A stretch of DNA of 64,000 nucleotides from Sunxiuqinia rutila (GCF_050589705.1 NZ_JBNGOT010000001.1:248001-312000), one strand, 5' to 3'. Counted from the first letter of the stretch, positions 43,193 through 52,390 are shown. Notes: generated by a model from the letters alone, not told the origin. Translations and numbers: made by a program.

Positions 43193-43681
43193 TCAGGCGT
43201 CCAGTTTTTTCACCGCCAATTGGTCCGTGCATTCGGCAAGTAATTGAGCAATTGTTTTTTTTGAAGCAGGATGAATGAAGTCAGGGGCAATTTCGGCCAG
43301 CGGCTCCAGCACAAACCGCCGCTCGCCCATGCGGGGATGCGGGATTTCAAGCCGGGGTTGATTCAGAATGAGCTGGTCGTAAAAGAGGATGTCCAGGTCA
43401 ATCAAGCGCGAACTGTATTGTGCTCCATGCCGCACGCGTCCCAATTGGTACTCTATTTGCTGGGTTTCTTGCAACAGGCTGTCAGCATCCAGACGGGTCT
43501 CAAGCACAACGACCTGGTTCCAGAACAAATCCTCGGACTCAAAGCCCCAGGGCTCTGTTTCATAGATGGCTGATTGTTGTTCGATTTTACCAACGGCCTC
43601 TTCCAACAAGGCAAGCGCCTGATTAAAAATTACTTTTTTGTTTCCTAAGTTACCTCCCAAAAGCAAAAAAACCTTGGCCAT
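43193..43681 (-). CDS. folK: Hydroxymethyldihydropterin pyrophosphokinase (HPPK)
   Basis: Transfers pyrophosphate from ATP to 6-hydroxymethyl-7,8-dihydropterin in folate synthesis. The family hallmarks are LLLGGNLGNKKVIFNQAL at the N-terminus, YETEPWG, and the signature SSRLIDLDILFYD with its R-x2-D-x-D metal and pterin site, followed by IPHPRMGERRFVLEPLAEI. Its 162 aa is normal length. It is divergent from sppA across 89 bp. Confidence 0.96.
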   Translation of the reverse strand: MAKVFLLLGGNLGNKKVIFNQALALLEEAVGKIEQQSAIYETEPWGFESEDLFWNQVVVLETRLDADSLLQETQQIEYQLGRVRHGAQYSSRLIDLDILFYDQLILNQPRLEIPHPRMGERRFVLEPLAEIAPDFIHPASKKTIAQLLAECTDQLAVKKLDA

Positions 43682-43770
43682 GTTTAGATTATTATTGTAA
43701 CTAATTGTGTATTTTCGTACATATTCATAAGAAATACAAAGTTAGAAACCACAAGCTATAAATAAGCATT

Positions 43771-45543
43771 ATGAAGAGTTTTTTGAAGTATACCCTGGCA
43801 ACAATTGTGGGCGTGATGATTGCCGGTTTTTTAATGATGATTTTGTCCATTGGGATTTTCTCATCCCTGGTTTCCATGAGTGAAAAGACGGTTGCCGTCA
43901 AGGATAAAACCGTGCTAATCCTTCGCCTGGAACACCAAATTGTGGAACGAACCAATAAAAGTCCTTTCAGTGATCTGGATCTTCCGGGCTTTAGCGGAAC
44001 GAAACAAATTGGCTTGGAGGATATTCTGAATTGCATTGAGAAAGCCAAAACGGATGACAAGATAGAAGGCATTTACCTGAATCCGTCAATGATTAATGCC
44101 GGGTTGGCGACTGTTGAAGAAATCCGGAAAGCGTTGCTGGACTTCAAGGAAAGTGGCAAATTTATTTATGCCTATGGCGAGGCCTTGTCGCAAAAAGCCT
44201 ATTACCTGGTATCGGTTGCCGATCAGGTGGTGATGAACCCGAAAGGAATGTTGGAGCTGAAAGGTTTGAGCTCGCAGCATTTATTCTTTAAAAATGCGCT
44301 GGAAAAAGTAGGCGTTGAAATGCAGGTGATTCGTCACGGGAAATTTAAGGCAGCAGTTGAACCTTACCTGTTGGAAAAAATGAGCCCGGAAAACCGCTTG
44401 CAAACTGAAAAATACATTGGCAGCTTATGGACTCAAATGCTGAAAGATATTGCCGATTCACGCGGAGTTTCAGTCGAAAAATTGCGCGACTTAGCTGACG
44501 AGGTAACGACTTTCCAATTGGCCGATTACCTTTTAGAGCAAGGCCTAGTGGATTCGTTGAAGTATAAAGATCAGGTGATTGATGATTTGAAACAACTTAC
44601 CAGAACCCGCGAAAGCAAAGATGTACGGGTTGTTGACGTGAATGATTACTCCCGGGTACCTGCACCAACGGATGGTAAAGGACTGGCTCGCGACAAAATT
44701 GCGGTGGTTTATGCCAGTGGTGGTATCGATATGCCGGGCTCCGGAAACGATGGGGTAGACTCGGAAGAGTTGTCACGTGCCATTCGTCAGGCTCGTCGCG
44801 ACAGTTCCATCAAGGCCATTGTGCTTCGTATTAACTCGCCGGGAGGAAGTGCTTATGGCTCGGAAGTCATTTGGCGTGAGGTAAAACTGGCGGCTGATGT
44901 TAAGCCGGTAATTGCATCGATGGGCGATGTGGCCGCTTCAGGTGGTTATTACATTGCAGCGGCGGCCGACACCATTTTGGCCGACCGGACAACCATCACC
45001 GGTTCCATCGGTATTTTCGGGGTGATTCCCAACGCCGGAGAGTTGATGACGGATAAGCTGGGAATTACACAGGATGTGGTGAATACCAATGCTCATTCCG
45101 ACATGTTATCGCTTACCCGTCCGCTCACTGAATTTGAGAAAGCGTTGATGCAAAATTACATTGAAGAAGGCTATCGCACCTTTACCGGTCGGGTGGCCGA
45201 AGGGCGCAGCATGACCATGGAGGCGGTGGATGAAGTGGGGCAAGGCCGGGTTTGGGCAGGTCCTGATGCTTTGGAAATTGGCCTGATTGATCAGTATGGG
45301 GGCGTAACCGATGCCATTCAGTTGGCTAAAGAAATGGCCGGACTGGATCGTTACCGCATTAAGGCCTTACCTGAGATTAAAGATCCGTTTGAAGAATGGC
45401 TGAAAGAGATGTCCGGATCGGCACAAATGTGGTTTGTAAAACAAGAACTTGGAGATGCTTATCCGGTTTATCAGCACCTGAAGCGGATGAAGCAAACACG
45501 CGGCATATTGGCCCGCATGCCTTATGATATTCAGCTGGATTAA
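43771..45543 (+). CDS. sppA: Signal peptide peptidase SppA, 67K type
   Basis: A 590-aa membrane-anchored serine protease with a Ser-Lys dyad that degrades cleaved signal peptides. One N-terminal transmembrane helix is present (residues about 8-30). The catalytic Lys is Lys193 in RHGKFKAAVEPY, matching E. coli Lys209. The nucleophile is Ser390 in ASMGDVAASGGYYIA, matching E. coli Ser409. The two tandem ClpP-like halves and total length fit the long form. A terminator follows. Confidence 0.95.
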   Translation: MKSFLKYTLATIVGVMIAGFLMMILSIGIFSSLVSMSEKTVAVKDKTVLILRLEHQIVERTNKSPFSDLDLPGFSGTKQIGLEDILNCIEKAKTDDKIEGIYLNPSMINAGLATVEEIRKALLDFKESGKFIYAYGEALSQKAYYLVSVADQVVMNPKGMLELKGLSSQHLFFKNALEKVGVEMQVIRHGKFKAAVEPYLLEKMSPENRLQTEKYIGSLWTQMLKDIADSRGVSVEKLRDLADEVTTFQLADYLLEQGLVDSLKYKDQVIDDLKQLTRTRESKDVRVVDVNDYSRVPAPTDGKGLARDKIAVVYASGGIDMPGSGNDGVDSEELSRAIRQARRDSSIKAIVLRINSPGGSAYGSEVIWREVKLAADVKPVIASMGDVAASGGYYIAAAADTILADRTTITGSIGIFGVIPNAGELMTDKLGITQDVVNTNAHSDMLSLTRPLTEFEKALMQNYIEEGYRTFTGRVAEGRSMTMEAVDEVGQGRVWAGPDALEIGLIDQYGGVTDAIQLAKEMAGLDRYRIKALPEIKDPFEEWLKEMSGSAQMWFVKQELGDAYPVYQHLKRMKQTRGILARMPYDIQLD

Positions 45544-45611
45544 ATCGGTCTGAACGGGCGGACAGAACTGTTCCCCCACAGCGATTTTGTTCGGTTAACT
45601 AACAAGATGAA

Positions 45612-45646
45612 AAGAGAAGTTGTTCCTCGTGGCAGCTTCTTTTTTT
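45612..45646 (+). terminator. Terminator downstream of sppA
   Basis: GAAGTTG (45616-45622) pairs with CAGCTTC (45633-45639, one G-U pair) and is followed by seven T; the flanking A-rich and T-rich tracts can extend the stem. Confidence 0.8.
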
Positions 45647-45686
45647 ATGTATGAATTTTAATAACTTCGTAGAACAAAATTCAACT

Positions 45687-46790
45687 ATGCTAAAATTTTT
45701 ATTATACCCTGTTTCATGGATTTACGGACTGGTTGTTTACATCCGAAACAGCCTGTATGACTACAAAATATTTAAATCCACCGAATTTGAAATCCCGGTG
45801 ATTTCCATTGGTAACATTACAGTTGGGGGGACCGGAAAAACACCGCATACCGAATACTTGGTGGAGTTGCTGAAAAAGCATGTTCGGGTGGCTACCCTGA
45901 GTCGGGGCTACAAGCGCAAAACCAAAGGATTTCGCTTGGTAGAAACCACTTCGCAAGCCCGGGAGGTGGGCGATGAGCCGCTTCAGATTAAACAAAAATT
46001 TCCGGAGGTAACGGTGGCTGTTGACGAAAAACGAGTGCGTGGAATTCAGGAGCTGCTGAAGGACGAAGCCAATTCACCCGATGCGGTTTTGCTGGATGAT
46101 GCCTTTCAACACCGGAAGGTGACGCCGGGAATCAACATTCTGCTGATTGACTATAACCGTCCGATTGATAAAGACGAACTGCTACCGGTGGGGCGTCTGC
46201 GCGAACGCAAATACCAGCGTCGACGGGCCAACATCATCATTTATACCAAATGTCCGGATGAAATCACACCCATTACCCGGCGGATTATTATGAAAGATGT
46301 GAACCTTCGGCCTTACCAATCCTTGTATTTTACAACCATGGAGTATGGTGATCCGATGCCTGTTTTTCCGGACGCGATCAAACAGCCTTTGGCTGATGAG
46401 GACCTGAAAAGGCCGGTTATTTTGCTGTCCGGGATTGCGAATCCGCAGTTGTGGCAAACCTATGTGGCCGGCAAGTTTGCTTTGGTGGATGAACTGATTT
46501 TTGGAGATCATCATCATTTTACCGCCAAGGACTTAAAGATGATTGAAGAGCGACTGGCTAAATACCAGGACCGCAATCCGCTTATTCTGACCACGGAAAA
46601 AGATGCCATGCGACTTCGGGATGAAACCAGTTTCCCGGAGGCCATTCAATCGCAATTTTACTATGTCCCACTGAAAATTAAATTTCTGGATCACGAAGGA
46701 AAAAGTTTTAACAAAACAATTGTAGGCTATGTTAAAGACAATAGAAGTAACCGCGAATTACATAAGCGAACGTATCAAAGGCAACGTTGA
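45687..46790 (+). CDS. lpxK: Tetraacyldisaccharide 4'-kinase (lipid A)
   Basis: Phosphorylates the 4' position of the lipid A disaccharide precursor at the inner membrane. The N-terminal hydrophobic segment (LLYPVSWIYGLVVYIRN) anchors it. The Walker A motif is GNITVGGTGKTPHTEYLVELL, read as its GGTGKT core, followed by LSRGYKRKTKGF, VGDEPLQI and LDDAFQHRKV. I place the start at MLKFLLYPVSW (45687), not at the in-frame ATG at 45651, because the family starts just before the hydrophobic segment. Its 3' end overlaps the nucleoside phosphorylase gene by 62 nt in a different frame. Confidence 0.93.
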   Translation: MLKFLLYPVSWIYGLVVYIRNSLYDYKIFKSTEFEIPVISIGNITVGGTGKTPHTEYLVELLKKHVRVATLSRGYKRKTKGFRLVETTSQAREVGDEPLQIKQKFPEVTVAVDEKRVRGIQELLKDEANSPDAVLLDDAFQHRKVTPGINILLIDYNRPIDKDELLPVGRLRERKYQRRRANIIIYTKCPDEITPITRRIIMKDVNLRPYQSLYFTTMEYGDPMPVFPDAIKQPLADEDLKRPVILLSGIANPQLWQTYVAGKFALVDELIFGDHHHFTAKDLKMIEERLAKYQDRNPLILTTEKDAMRLRDETSFPEAIQSQFYYVPLKIKFLDHEGKSFNKTIVGYVKDNRSNRELHKRTYQRQR

Positions 46791-47544
46791 AGTAGGGATC
46801 ATTCTGGGCTCCGGACTGGGCGGCCTGGTCAATGAAATAGCGATTGAAACGAAGATTCCGTATAAGGAAATTCCAAATTTCCCCGTATCGACAGTTGATG
46901 GGCACAACGGCACTTTAATTTACGGAGAATTGGGTGGCAAGAAAATTCTGGCCATGCAAGGTCGTTTTCATTATTATGAAGGCTATTCCATGAAGGAAGT
47001 GACTTTCCCGGTTCGGGTGATGAAGCGTCTGGGGATCAATAATCTGATTGTTTCCAACGCTACCGGAGGGCTTAACCCTGATTACAAAGTGGGAGACCTG
47101 ATGATTATCAGCGACCACATCAACATGTTTCCGGAGCATCCGCTGCATGGTAAAAATGAAAATGAACTGGGACCTCGCTTCCCCGATATGAGCCAGGTGT
47201 ATTGCAAAGAACTGCGCGACCAGGCCAAATTCATCGCCCTGAAAAACAAAATAGAAGTGAAAGAAGGGGTTTATGTGGGCGTGCAGGGACCAACGTTTGA
47301 AACACCGGCCGAATACAAGATGTTCCGCATTTTAGGTGGCGACGTAGTGGGCATGTCCACCGTGCCTGAAGTTATTGTTGCCCGCCATATGGATATGAAA
47401 GTGTTTGGTATTTCCATTATAACCGATAGCGGTGTGCCTGGCGAAATTGTTGAAATATCGCACGAAGAGGTGCAGGAAGTTGCCATGCGTTCCGAGCCTT
47501 CCATGACTCTGATCCTGACTAACCTGATAGCCCGAATGGGATAG
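46729..47544 (+). CDS. Purine nucleoside phosphorylase, trimeric PNP family
   Basis: A 271-aa phosphorylase cleaving purine nucleosides with phosphate. Signatures: GIILGSGLGGLV (phosphate loop), MQGRFHYYEGYSMKEVTFPVRVM, SNATGGLN, GVQGPTFETPAEYKM and GMSTVPEVIVARH. The base-specificity position corresponding to human Asn243 reads Asp233 (SIITDSG), so 6-amino or 6-oxo purine preference cannot be assumed. The start 62 nt inside lpxK is supported by the family's usual length before the GSGLGG motif. An extragenic repeat begins immediately after its TAG stop. Confidence 0.92.
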   Translation: MLKTIEVTANYISERIKGNVEVGIILGSGLGGLVNEIAIETKIPYKEIPNFPVSTVDGHNGTLIYGELGGKKILAMQGRFHYYEGYSMKEVTFPVRVMKRLGINNLIVSNATGGLNPDYKVGDLMIISDHINMFPEHPLHGKNENELGPRFPDMSQVYCKELRDQAKFIALKNKIEVKEGVYVGVQGPTFETPAEYKMFRILGGDVVGMSTVPEVIVARHMDMKVFGISIITDSGVPGEIVEISHEEVQEVAMRSEPSMTLILTNLIARMG

Positions 47545-47602
47545 GAAGGGCAGAGGGCAAAGAGGTAAGAGAAGGACGGTTCTGTACTTATGAACGAATG
47601 CA
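47542..47602 (+). repeat. Extragenic repeat, copy A (partial)
   Basis: Begins at the TAG stop of the phosphorylase gene: TAG-GAAGGGCAGAGGGC, then GTAAGAGAAGGACGG and TTCTGTACTTATG. It shares this head region with copies B (47980-48190) and C (53385-53582, opposite strand) but lacks their tail. Confidence 0.75.
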
Positions 47603-47688
47603 CTTATGAACCTTGTTTAGGTAAGCGAGGTCGACAATTGTCTATTCGGGAGAGAGCTGACCATGTAATTAAAACTAAAATACAAACA

Positions 47689-47982
47689 ATGAGCACAATA
47701 AAAGTAGTTGCCCGTTTTGCGGTGAATGAGACCCAATTTGATCCGTTTTTAAACTTAGCGAAGGAGCTGGTTCAGGAAACCTTGAAAGAAGCAGGTTGCA
47801 TCCGCTATGAGTTGGTGCAGGACCGCCAAAACCCCGAGGTACTGATGATGTTGGAAGAGTGGGAAAGCAAGTCGCTGTTAAATCAGCATATGGCTTCGGA
47901 GCATTTTACACGAATTGTTCCCCAGCTGGTGGACTTGTCGGCAGCAGAGCCGGTGATCCACGTTTGTAAGAAGTTGGCCTAG
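47689..47982 (+). CDS. ABM-domain (antibiotic monooxygenase/YgiN-like) protein
   Basis: A 97-aa ferredoxin-like (dimeric alpha-beta barrel) protein. The family pattern is visible: KVVARFAVNETQFDPFLNLAKEL, GCIRYELVQDRQNPEVLMMLEEWES and LNQHMASEHFTRIVPQL. Members are quinol monooxygenases or related small-molecule binding proteins; no substrate can be assigned. The frame is open further upstream through part of repeat copy A, but MSTIKVV (47689) is the natural start. Its TAG stop is the first base triplet of repeat copy B. Confidence 0.85.
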   Translation: MSTIKVVARFAVNETQFDPFLNLAKELVQETLKEAGCIRYELVQDRQNPEVLMMLEEWESKSLLNQHMASEHFTRIVPQLVDLSAAEPVIHVCKKLA

Positions 47983-48190
47983 GGAAGGGCAGAGAGCCAA
48001 GTGGTAAGGGCAAAGAGCAGAGCTGAAAAGAAGGATGGTTCTGTACTCATGCACGAAAACAAGGCACAGGAGAAGGTATAGGCAAAGGAAGTTGATGTTT
48101 GCCTTCTGTTTCCTGGCTCTTGTTTCTAAAGAAAGTGGAGCAAGTAGTTAAAAGTCTGGAGTCTAAAATCTAGTATCTAAAAGTCTTAGT
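47980..48190 (+). repeat. Extragenic repeat, copy B (full length)
   Basis: Runs from the TAG stop of the ABM gene to just before the dehydratase start at 48200. Head: GGAAGGGCAGAGAGCC, GGTTCTGTACTCATGCAC. Middle: AAAGGAAGTTGATGTTTG, TTTCCTGGCTCTTG. Tail: degenerate heptamers of the type AAAGTCT/GGAGTCT/AAAATCT. The reverse complement of 53385-53582 matches it over nearly its whole length. Confidence 0.85.
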
Positions 48191-48199
48191 TTTTATTCT

Positions 48200-49144
48200 A
48201 TGAAACTACCCGATTATACCGATGTGGTTCAAGCGCATGAACGGATTCGTTCCTTGGTGCATCGTACGCCGGTGCTCACTTCCCGTTCGCTCAATGCAAT
48301 AACAGGTGCGCAGCTGTATTTTAAGTGCGAGAACCTGCAAAAAGTAGGTGCCTTTAAATTTCGGGGGGCCTGCAATGCGGTGTTTTCATTAAGCAACGAG
48401 CAGGTGGCGCATGGGGTGTGCACCCATTCCTCCGGAAACCATGCTGCAGCTTTGGCTTTGGCAGCGCGGATGCGTGGCGTGCCCGCTTACATCGTGATGC
48501 CTAGCAATGCGCCTTCCATCAAGAAAAAGGCGGTGGAAGGCTATAGTGCCCAAATCACCTTTTGTGAGCCAACGCTGGCCAGCCGCGAATCAACATTGGC
48601 AGAAATAGCGGCTAAAACCGGAGCGACTGAGATTCATCCGTACAACAATTTTGATGTGATTGCCGGACAAGGAACAGCAGCTAAAGAGCTGTTGGAAGAG
48701 GTCGGGCCGCTGGATATTTTGCTTTGCCCCATTGGTGGTGGTGGCTTGTTGAGTGGAACTTCCATTGCCGGACGCGAACTAAATCCCAAAGGCCTGGTAA
48801 TTGCTGCCGAACCCGAAGGAGCCGATGATGCCTATCGCTCGTTTCATGCCAACAAGCTGATTCCGTCAGTCAACCCCAAAACCATTGCCGATGGCTTGCT
48901 GACCTCGGTTGGCGAAATGAATTTTCGCATCATTCAGCGCAAGACCGATGAGATTGTCACCGTTTCCGAACGGGGCATTGTACAGGCCATGCGCATGATC
49001 TGGGAGCGCATGAAAATCATTGTGGAACCATCTTCTGCTGTCCCTTTGGCAGCCATTCTCGAAAACAAGGTCGTTGTAACCAACAAAACAGTAGGAATCA
49101 TCCTCAGTGGCGGCAATGTAGACCTTGACAACCTGCCGTTTTAA
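48200..49144 (+). CDS. Fold-type-II PLP enzyme: threonine/serine dehydratase or racemase type
   Basis: A 314-aa PLP enzyme of the tryptophan-synthase-beta fold. The Schiff-base Lys is Lys53 in VGAFKFRGACNA, the phosphate loop is LCPIGGGGLLSG, and THSSGNHAAALALAA binds the cofactor carboxylate region. It has no regulatory ACT-like domain, unlike the ilvA gene at 53580-54836. It fits the serine racemase/catabolic threonine dehydratase group and could deaminate L-Thr or L-Ser or racemise Ser; sequence alone does not decide. Confidence 0.88.
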   Translation: MKLPDYTDVVQAHERIRSLVHRTPVLTSRSLNAITGAQLYFKCENLQKVGAFKFRGACNAVFSLSNEQVAHGVCTHSSGNHAAALALAARMRGVPAYIVMPSNAPSIKKKAVEGYSAQITFCEPTLASRESTLAEIAAKTGATEIHPYNNFDVIAGQGTAAKELLEEVGPLDILLCPIGGGGLLSGTSIAGRELNPKGLVIAAEPEGADDAYRSFHANKLIPSVNPKTIADGLLTSVGEMNFRIIQRKTDEIVTVSERGIVQAMRMIWERMKIIVEPSSAVPLAAILENKVVVTNKTVGIILSGGNVDLDNLPF

Positions 49145-49287
49145 ACGGAAGGTTTTTCTGAGGCGTTGGCCCCAACCATGCCCCAAACTGTTCCCTCGAA
49201 CTGACCATTTGTTTTTGTTGCACTTTGCAGGGGTACGATCATTGCTGAAAAAGAAGCGGATCGGCTGGCCTTTTATTCAGGAAATCC

Positions 49288-49295
49288 TATTTTTG
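49288..49295 (+). promoter_or_regulatory. Candidate -7 element for the GH92 gene
   Basis: TATTTTTG matches TAnnTTTG and lies 23 nt before the ATG at 49319. No good -33 element is visible. Confidence 0.4.
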
Positions 49296-49318
49296 CCTCG
49301 TAAAGCAAAATAAGAAAA

Positions 49319-51592
49319 ATGAAAACGAGCCTATTTGTCTTTTTGTTGGCAGCCTTTCTAACGGGCTGTACACCAAGTTCAACAACTGAATCAAATTTTG
49401 ACCCGCTACAGTATGTCGATCCCTTTATCGGGACCGGATTTCACGGGCACACTTTCCCCGGGGCAACCGTTCCTTTCGGGATGGTTCAACTGAGTCCCGA
49501 CACCCATATTATGGGATGGGATGCCAGCAGTGGTTATCATTACGAAGACTCTACCATTTACGGATTTAGCCATACCCACCTAAGTGGCACCGGCATTGGC
49601 GATTTGGGCGATGTCCTGTTGCTTCCGTACTCCAATACCGATGAGCAAAAGCCTGTTGGCGCCTTCGACAAGAAGGACGAATCGGCGACTCCCGGTTACT
49701 ATCAGGTGCAGCTTAAAAACTTCGGTGTTACCGCCGAGCTGACGGCTACCAAGCGGGTTGGCTTCCATCGGTATAGTTACGCAAAAGCTTCGGAAAGAAA
49801 GCTGATGCTGAACCTGGGGCACATCCTTCAACCCAACTGGGGACACCGCATTGTTGAAAACTCGTTCCGCAAAATTGATGATAAAACCCTGGAGGGTGTG
49901 CAGAAAACAAGTGGTTGGGCCAGCGATCATCTGATGGCTTACCGCATTGAGTTTGCCGAGCCTTTCGAGCAATTGACCGTGTATTCGGAAAACGAAAAAA
50001 CCGATAAAAGCGAACTAACAGGACGTGATATTCAACTGCATTTTCAGTTTGCCAATGCAGAAGAGCCCTTGTTGGCAAAAGTGGCCCTTTCGGTTGTAGA
50101 CGAAAAAGGAGCTGCACAAAACATGCAGGCCGAATTGCCGGGCTGGGATTTTGAAGCTACGGTTGCCCAGACGCAAGACGAATGGAGAGCGGCGTTGCAG
50201 GGCATTGAAATCAGTACCGATGACCACGACGTAAAAACTAACTTTTATACCGCGCTGTATCATTCCATGATGGCGCCTTTTACTTACCAGGATGTTGATG
50301 GTCGCTACCGCGGAATGGATAAAACGATCCGGACAGCTCCTGATGGATTTACCAACTATAGTGTGTTTTCGTTGTGGGATACTTTCCGGACTTTTCATCC
50401 GTTGATGACCATTATCCGCCCTGAAAAGGCCGGGGAATGGGCTGAATCGCTGGTGCAGAAATACCGCGAAGGAGGCTTGTTACCTAAATGGCCGCTGGCT
50501 TCGAATTACACCGGAACCATGGTGGGGTATCCGGCCACTTCGGTTTTGGCTGATGCATTGGCCAAAGGTTTGGTGCCGCAAGCCGATTTAAAAGCATGGC
50601 TCGAAGCGGCTGTTACTTCATCCACCTACCAACCCGAATGGCTGGAAAAGGTGAAGGGAACACGCGAAGAGAATGTGATGTCGAAGCACATTTATTTCAA
50701 GGAGAAATATGGTTTTGTTCCGGCCGACTCTATTTCTGAATCGGTGTCGTATGGCGTTGAAATGGCTTATTACGACTGGTGTATTGCCCAAATAGCCGAG
50801 GCAGCCGGCGATGAGGAAACAGCCGCGCGCTATTTCAAAAAGTCGGAAAACTACAAGCTGTATTTTGATGAAAGCACCGGCTTTATGCGCGGAAAAAATG
50901 GCGACGGAAGCTGGCGAACTCCTTTCCAACCCCGCTTTTCGGAACACGAAAGAAGCGATTATGTAGAAGGGAATGCTTACCAGTGGAGCTATTTTGTGCC
51001 ACATGCTATTGAAAACCATATTGCGATGTATGGCGGGAAAGCCAATTTTGAAACCCAGCTCGATACGCTGTTTACCACCAGTTCTGAAATTGTGGGCGAA
51101 AATGCCTCGGGCGATATTACCGGGCTAATCGGACAGTATGCGCACGGCAATGAGCCCAGCCACCACATGGCTTTTCTGTACAACTGGACCAATTCACCCT
51201 GGAAAGCCCAGAACTACCTCGACCAGATTTTGTATGATTTTTACTTGCCCACGCCGGCCGGAATTATCGGGAACGAAGACTGCGGTCAAATGTCGGCCTG
51301 GTATGTGCTGAATGCCATTGGATTTTACCAGGTTTGTCCGGGTGATCCTACCTACACCATTGGCCGTCCGATTGTTGATCAGGCTAAAATTCACGTTCCG
51401 GGTGGTGTTTTTGAAATTGTAGCCCACCATAATTCAAGAGAGAACAAATATATTGAGAAGTTGGTGCTGAATGGTAAAGAGCTTGATAAACCATTCTTCA
51501 CGCACGATGAGCTGATGAAAGGCGGAAAGCTGGAGTTCTTTATGACTTCCAAGCCAGTGGCTTATGTGGGCGAAGCAGGAGCAACCGAGTAG
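49319..51592 (+). CDS. GH92 alpha-mannosidase lipoprotein
   Basis: A 757-aa glycoside hydrolase of family GH92, calcium-dependent exo-acting alpha-mannosidases active on N-glycans and mannans. A lipobox (LTGC, Cys17) indicates a surface or periplasmic lipoprotein. Typical features: YVDPFIGTGFHGHTFPGATV, PFGMVQLSPDT, YGFSHTHLSGTG, GNEPSHHMAFLYNW with Glu612, and GNEDCGQMSAWYVLNA with Asp654, the positions where the general acid and base are expected. Full length. It stands alone between a dehydratase and a terminator, not in a SusCD operon. Confidence 0.95.
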   Translation: MKTSLFVFLLAAFLTGCTPSSTTESNFDPLQYVDPFIGTGFHGHTFPGATVPFGMVQLSPDTHIMGWDASSGYHYEDSTIYGFSHTHLSGTGIGDLGDVLLLPYSNTDEQKPVGAFDKKDESATPGYYQVQLKNFGVTAELTATKRVGFHRYSYAKASERKLMLNLGHILQPNWGHRIVENSFRKIDDKTLEGVQKTSGWASDHLMAYRIEFAEPFEQLTVYSENEKTDKSELTGRDIQLHFQFANAEEPLLAKVALSVVDEKGAAQNMQAELPGWDFEATVAQTQDEWRAALQGIEISTDDHDVKTNFYTALYHSMMAPFTYQDVDGRYRGMDKTIRTAPDGFTNYSVFSLWDTFRTFHPLMTIIRPEKAGEWAESLVQKYREGGLLPKWPLASNYTGTMVGYPATSVLADALAKGLVPQADLKAWLEAAVTSSTYQPEWLEKVKGTREENVMSKHIYFKEKYGFVPADSISESVSYGVEMAYYDWCIAQIAEAAGDEETAARYFKKSENYKLYFDESTGFMRGKNGDGSWRTPFQPRFSEHERSDYVEGNAYQWSYFVPHAIENHIAMYGGKANFETQLDTLFTTSSEIVGENASGDITGLIGQYAHGNEPSHHMAFLYNWTNSPWKAQNYLDQILYDFYLPTPAGIIGNEDCGQMSAWYVLNAIGFYQVCPGDPTYTIGRPIVDQAKIHVPGGVFEIVAHHNSRENKYIEKLVLNGKELDKPFFTHDELMKGGKLEFFMTSKPVAYVGEAGATE

Positions 51593-51654
51593 TGGTATTA
51601 CTACTTCCGTTTCTGAAAATAACAGGATGTTAGATATCCTGAGCTAAAGATAAG

Positions 51655-51682
51655 AAGCCTTCCAAATCGGAAGGCTTTTTTT
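51655..51682 (+). terminator. Terminator of the GH92 gene
   Basis: AAGCCTTCC, loop AAATC, GGAAGGCTT followed by T-run, 62 bp after the stop. Confidence 0.9.
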
Positions 51683-51707
51683 GATGCTTAAGGTTTTGGG
51701 TAGAAAC

Positions 51708-51746
51708 AAAAAAAGTATTGAGGGAATAGAATCCGTCAATACTTTT
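51708..51746 (-). terminator. Terminator of the acetate transporter gene
   Basis: On the minus strand, AAAAGTATTGA and TCAATACTTTT form a perfect 11-bp stem with a 14-nt loop, followed by a seven-T run. It sits 22 bp past the stop of the minus-strand gene at 51769. Confidence 0.85.
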
Positions 51747-51768
51747 CAATGTTGTTCTGGTGCTTTCT

Positions 51769-52338
51769 TTATTTTGTCTTGATCAGCGCTTGCCCAACGG
51801 GTAGGATGGTGCGTTTGGCCAGATCATTCAGAATAATAGCGCCCATCATGTACCAGGCCGAGAAGGCACAAACGATCAGAACGACTGCTGCTACCTGGTT
51901 CATCACCGGCCATCCGAAATGCCCCAGATCGAGGAAGATGAAACCAAGTAAAAGGGTTGTAAAGGTGATAAACATGGCACGGTGAATAAAGAATGTGCCA
52001 ATCCAGAAAATGAACGTGAGCAAGGTCCATCCCAGCAGGAAAAAACCAACGTCGGTGTGCGACGATTCGTAAATGCCCAAGTGGTTGAACAGCCAGATCA
52101 GTCCGAGGCCGATCCAGAATGCACCGTAGCTTGAAAAAGCGGCAAAACCAAAGTTGTTGCCTGTTTTTTGCTCCAGAAAACCGGCTACCAGCTGAGCCAG
52201 TCCGCCAAAGATGAAACCCATCGCAAGTACCGGACCCAGTCCGATCCATCCGAGGTTGTGAAATTGAAGCAGAAGGGTTGTTAAACCGAATCCTGCCAAG
52301 CCTACTACGGCAGGGTTTCCTAGTTTTGTGTTGTTCAT
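51769..52338 (-). CDS. satP: Acetate/succinate transporter, AceTr (GPR1/FUN34/YaaH) family
   Basis: A 189-aa inner-membrane protein with six predicted helices. The family motif near the N-terminus reads NPAVVGLAGFGLTTLLLQ (NPAPLGL type), and the helix 2 to 3 region GFIFGGLAQLVAGFLEQKTGN is typical. Members move acetate or succinate with protons, often in hexamers. The symbol follows the E. coli homologue. The -7 element TAGTTTTG lies about 45-52 bp upstream on the minus strand. Confidence 0.9.
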   Translation of the reverse strand: MNNTKLGNPAVVGLAGFGLTTLLLQFHNLGWIGLGPVLAMGFIFGGLAQLVAGFLEQKTGNNFGFAAFSSYGAFWIGLGLIWLFNHLGIYESSHTDVGFFLLGWTLLTFIFWIGTFFIHRAMFITFTTLLLGFIFLDLGHFGWPVMNQVAAVVLIVCAFSAWYMMGAIILNDLAKRTILPVGQALIKTK

Positions 52339-52382
52339 TAACAGGTGTTTTAGTTGTGTTGATTTTTCTTTTAAATTCGGCG

Positions 52383-52390
52383 CAAAACTA
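52383..52390 (-). promoter_or_regulatory. Candidate -7 element for the acetate transporter gene
   Basis: Minus-strand TAGTTTTG fits TAnnTTTG, 45 nt before the start codon; no clear -33 TTTG. Confidence 0.4.

Noticed and set aside
47590..47688. 33-codon extension or small gene upstream of the ABM protein
   Set aside because: It is translated from extragenic repeat copy A and following spacer and does not fit the ABM family N-terminus.
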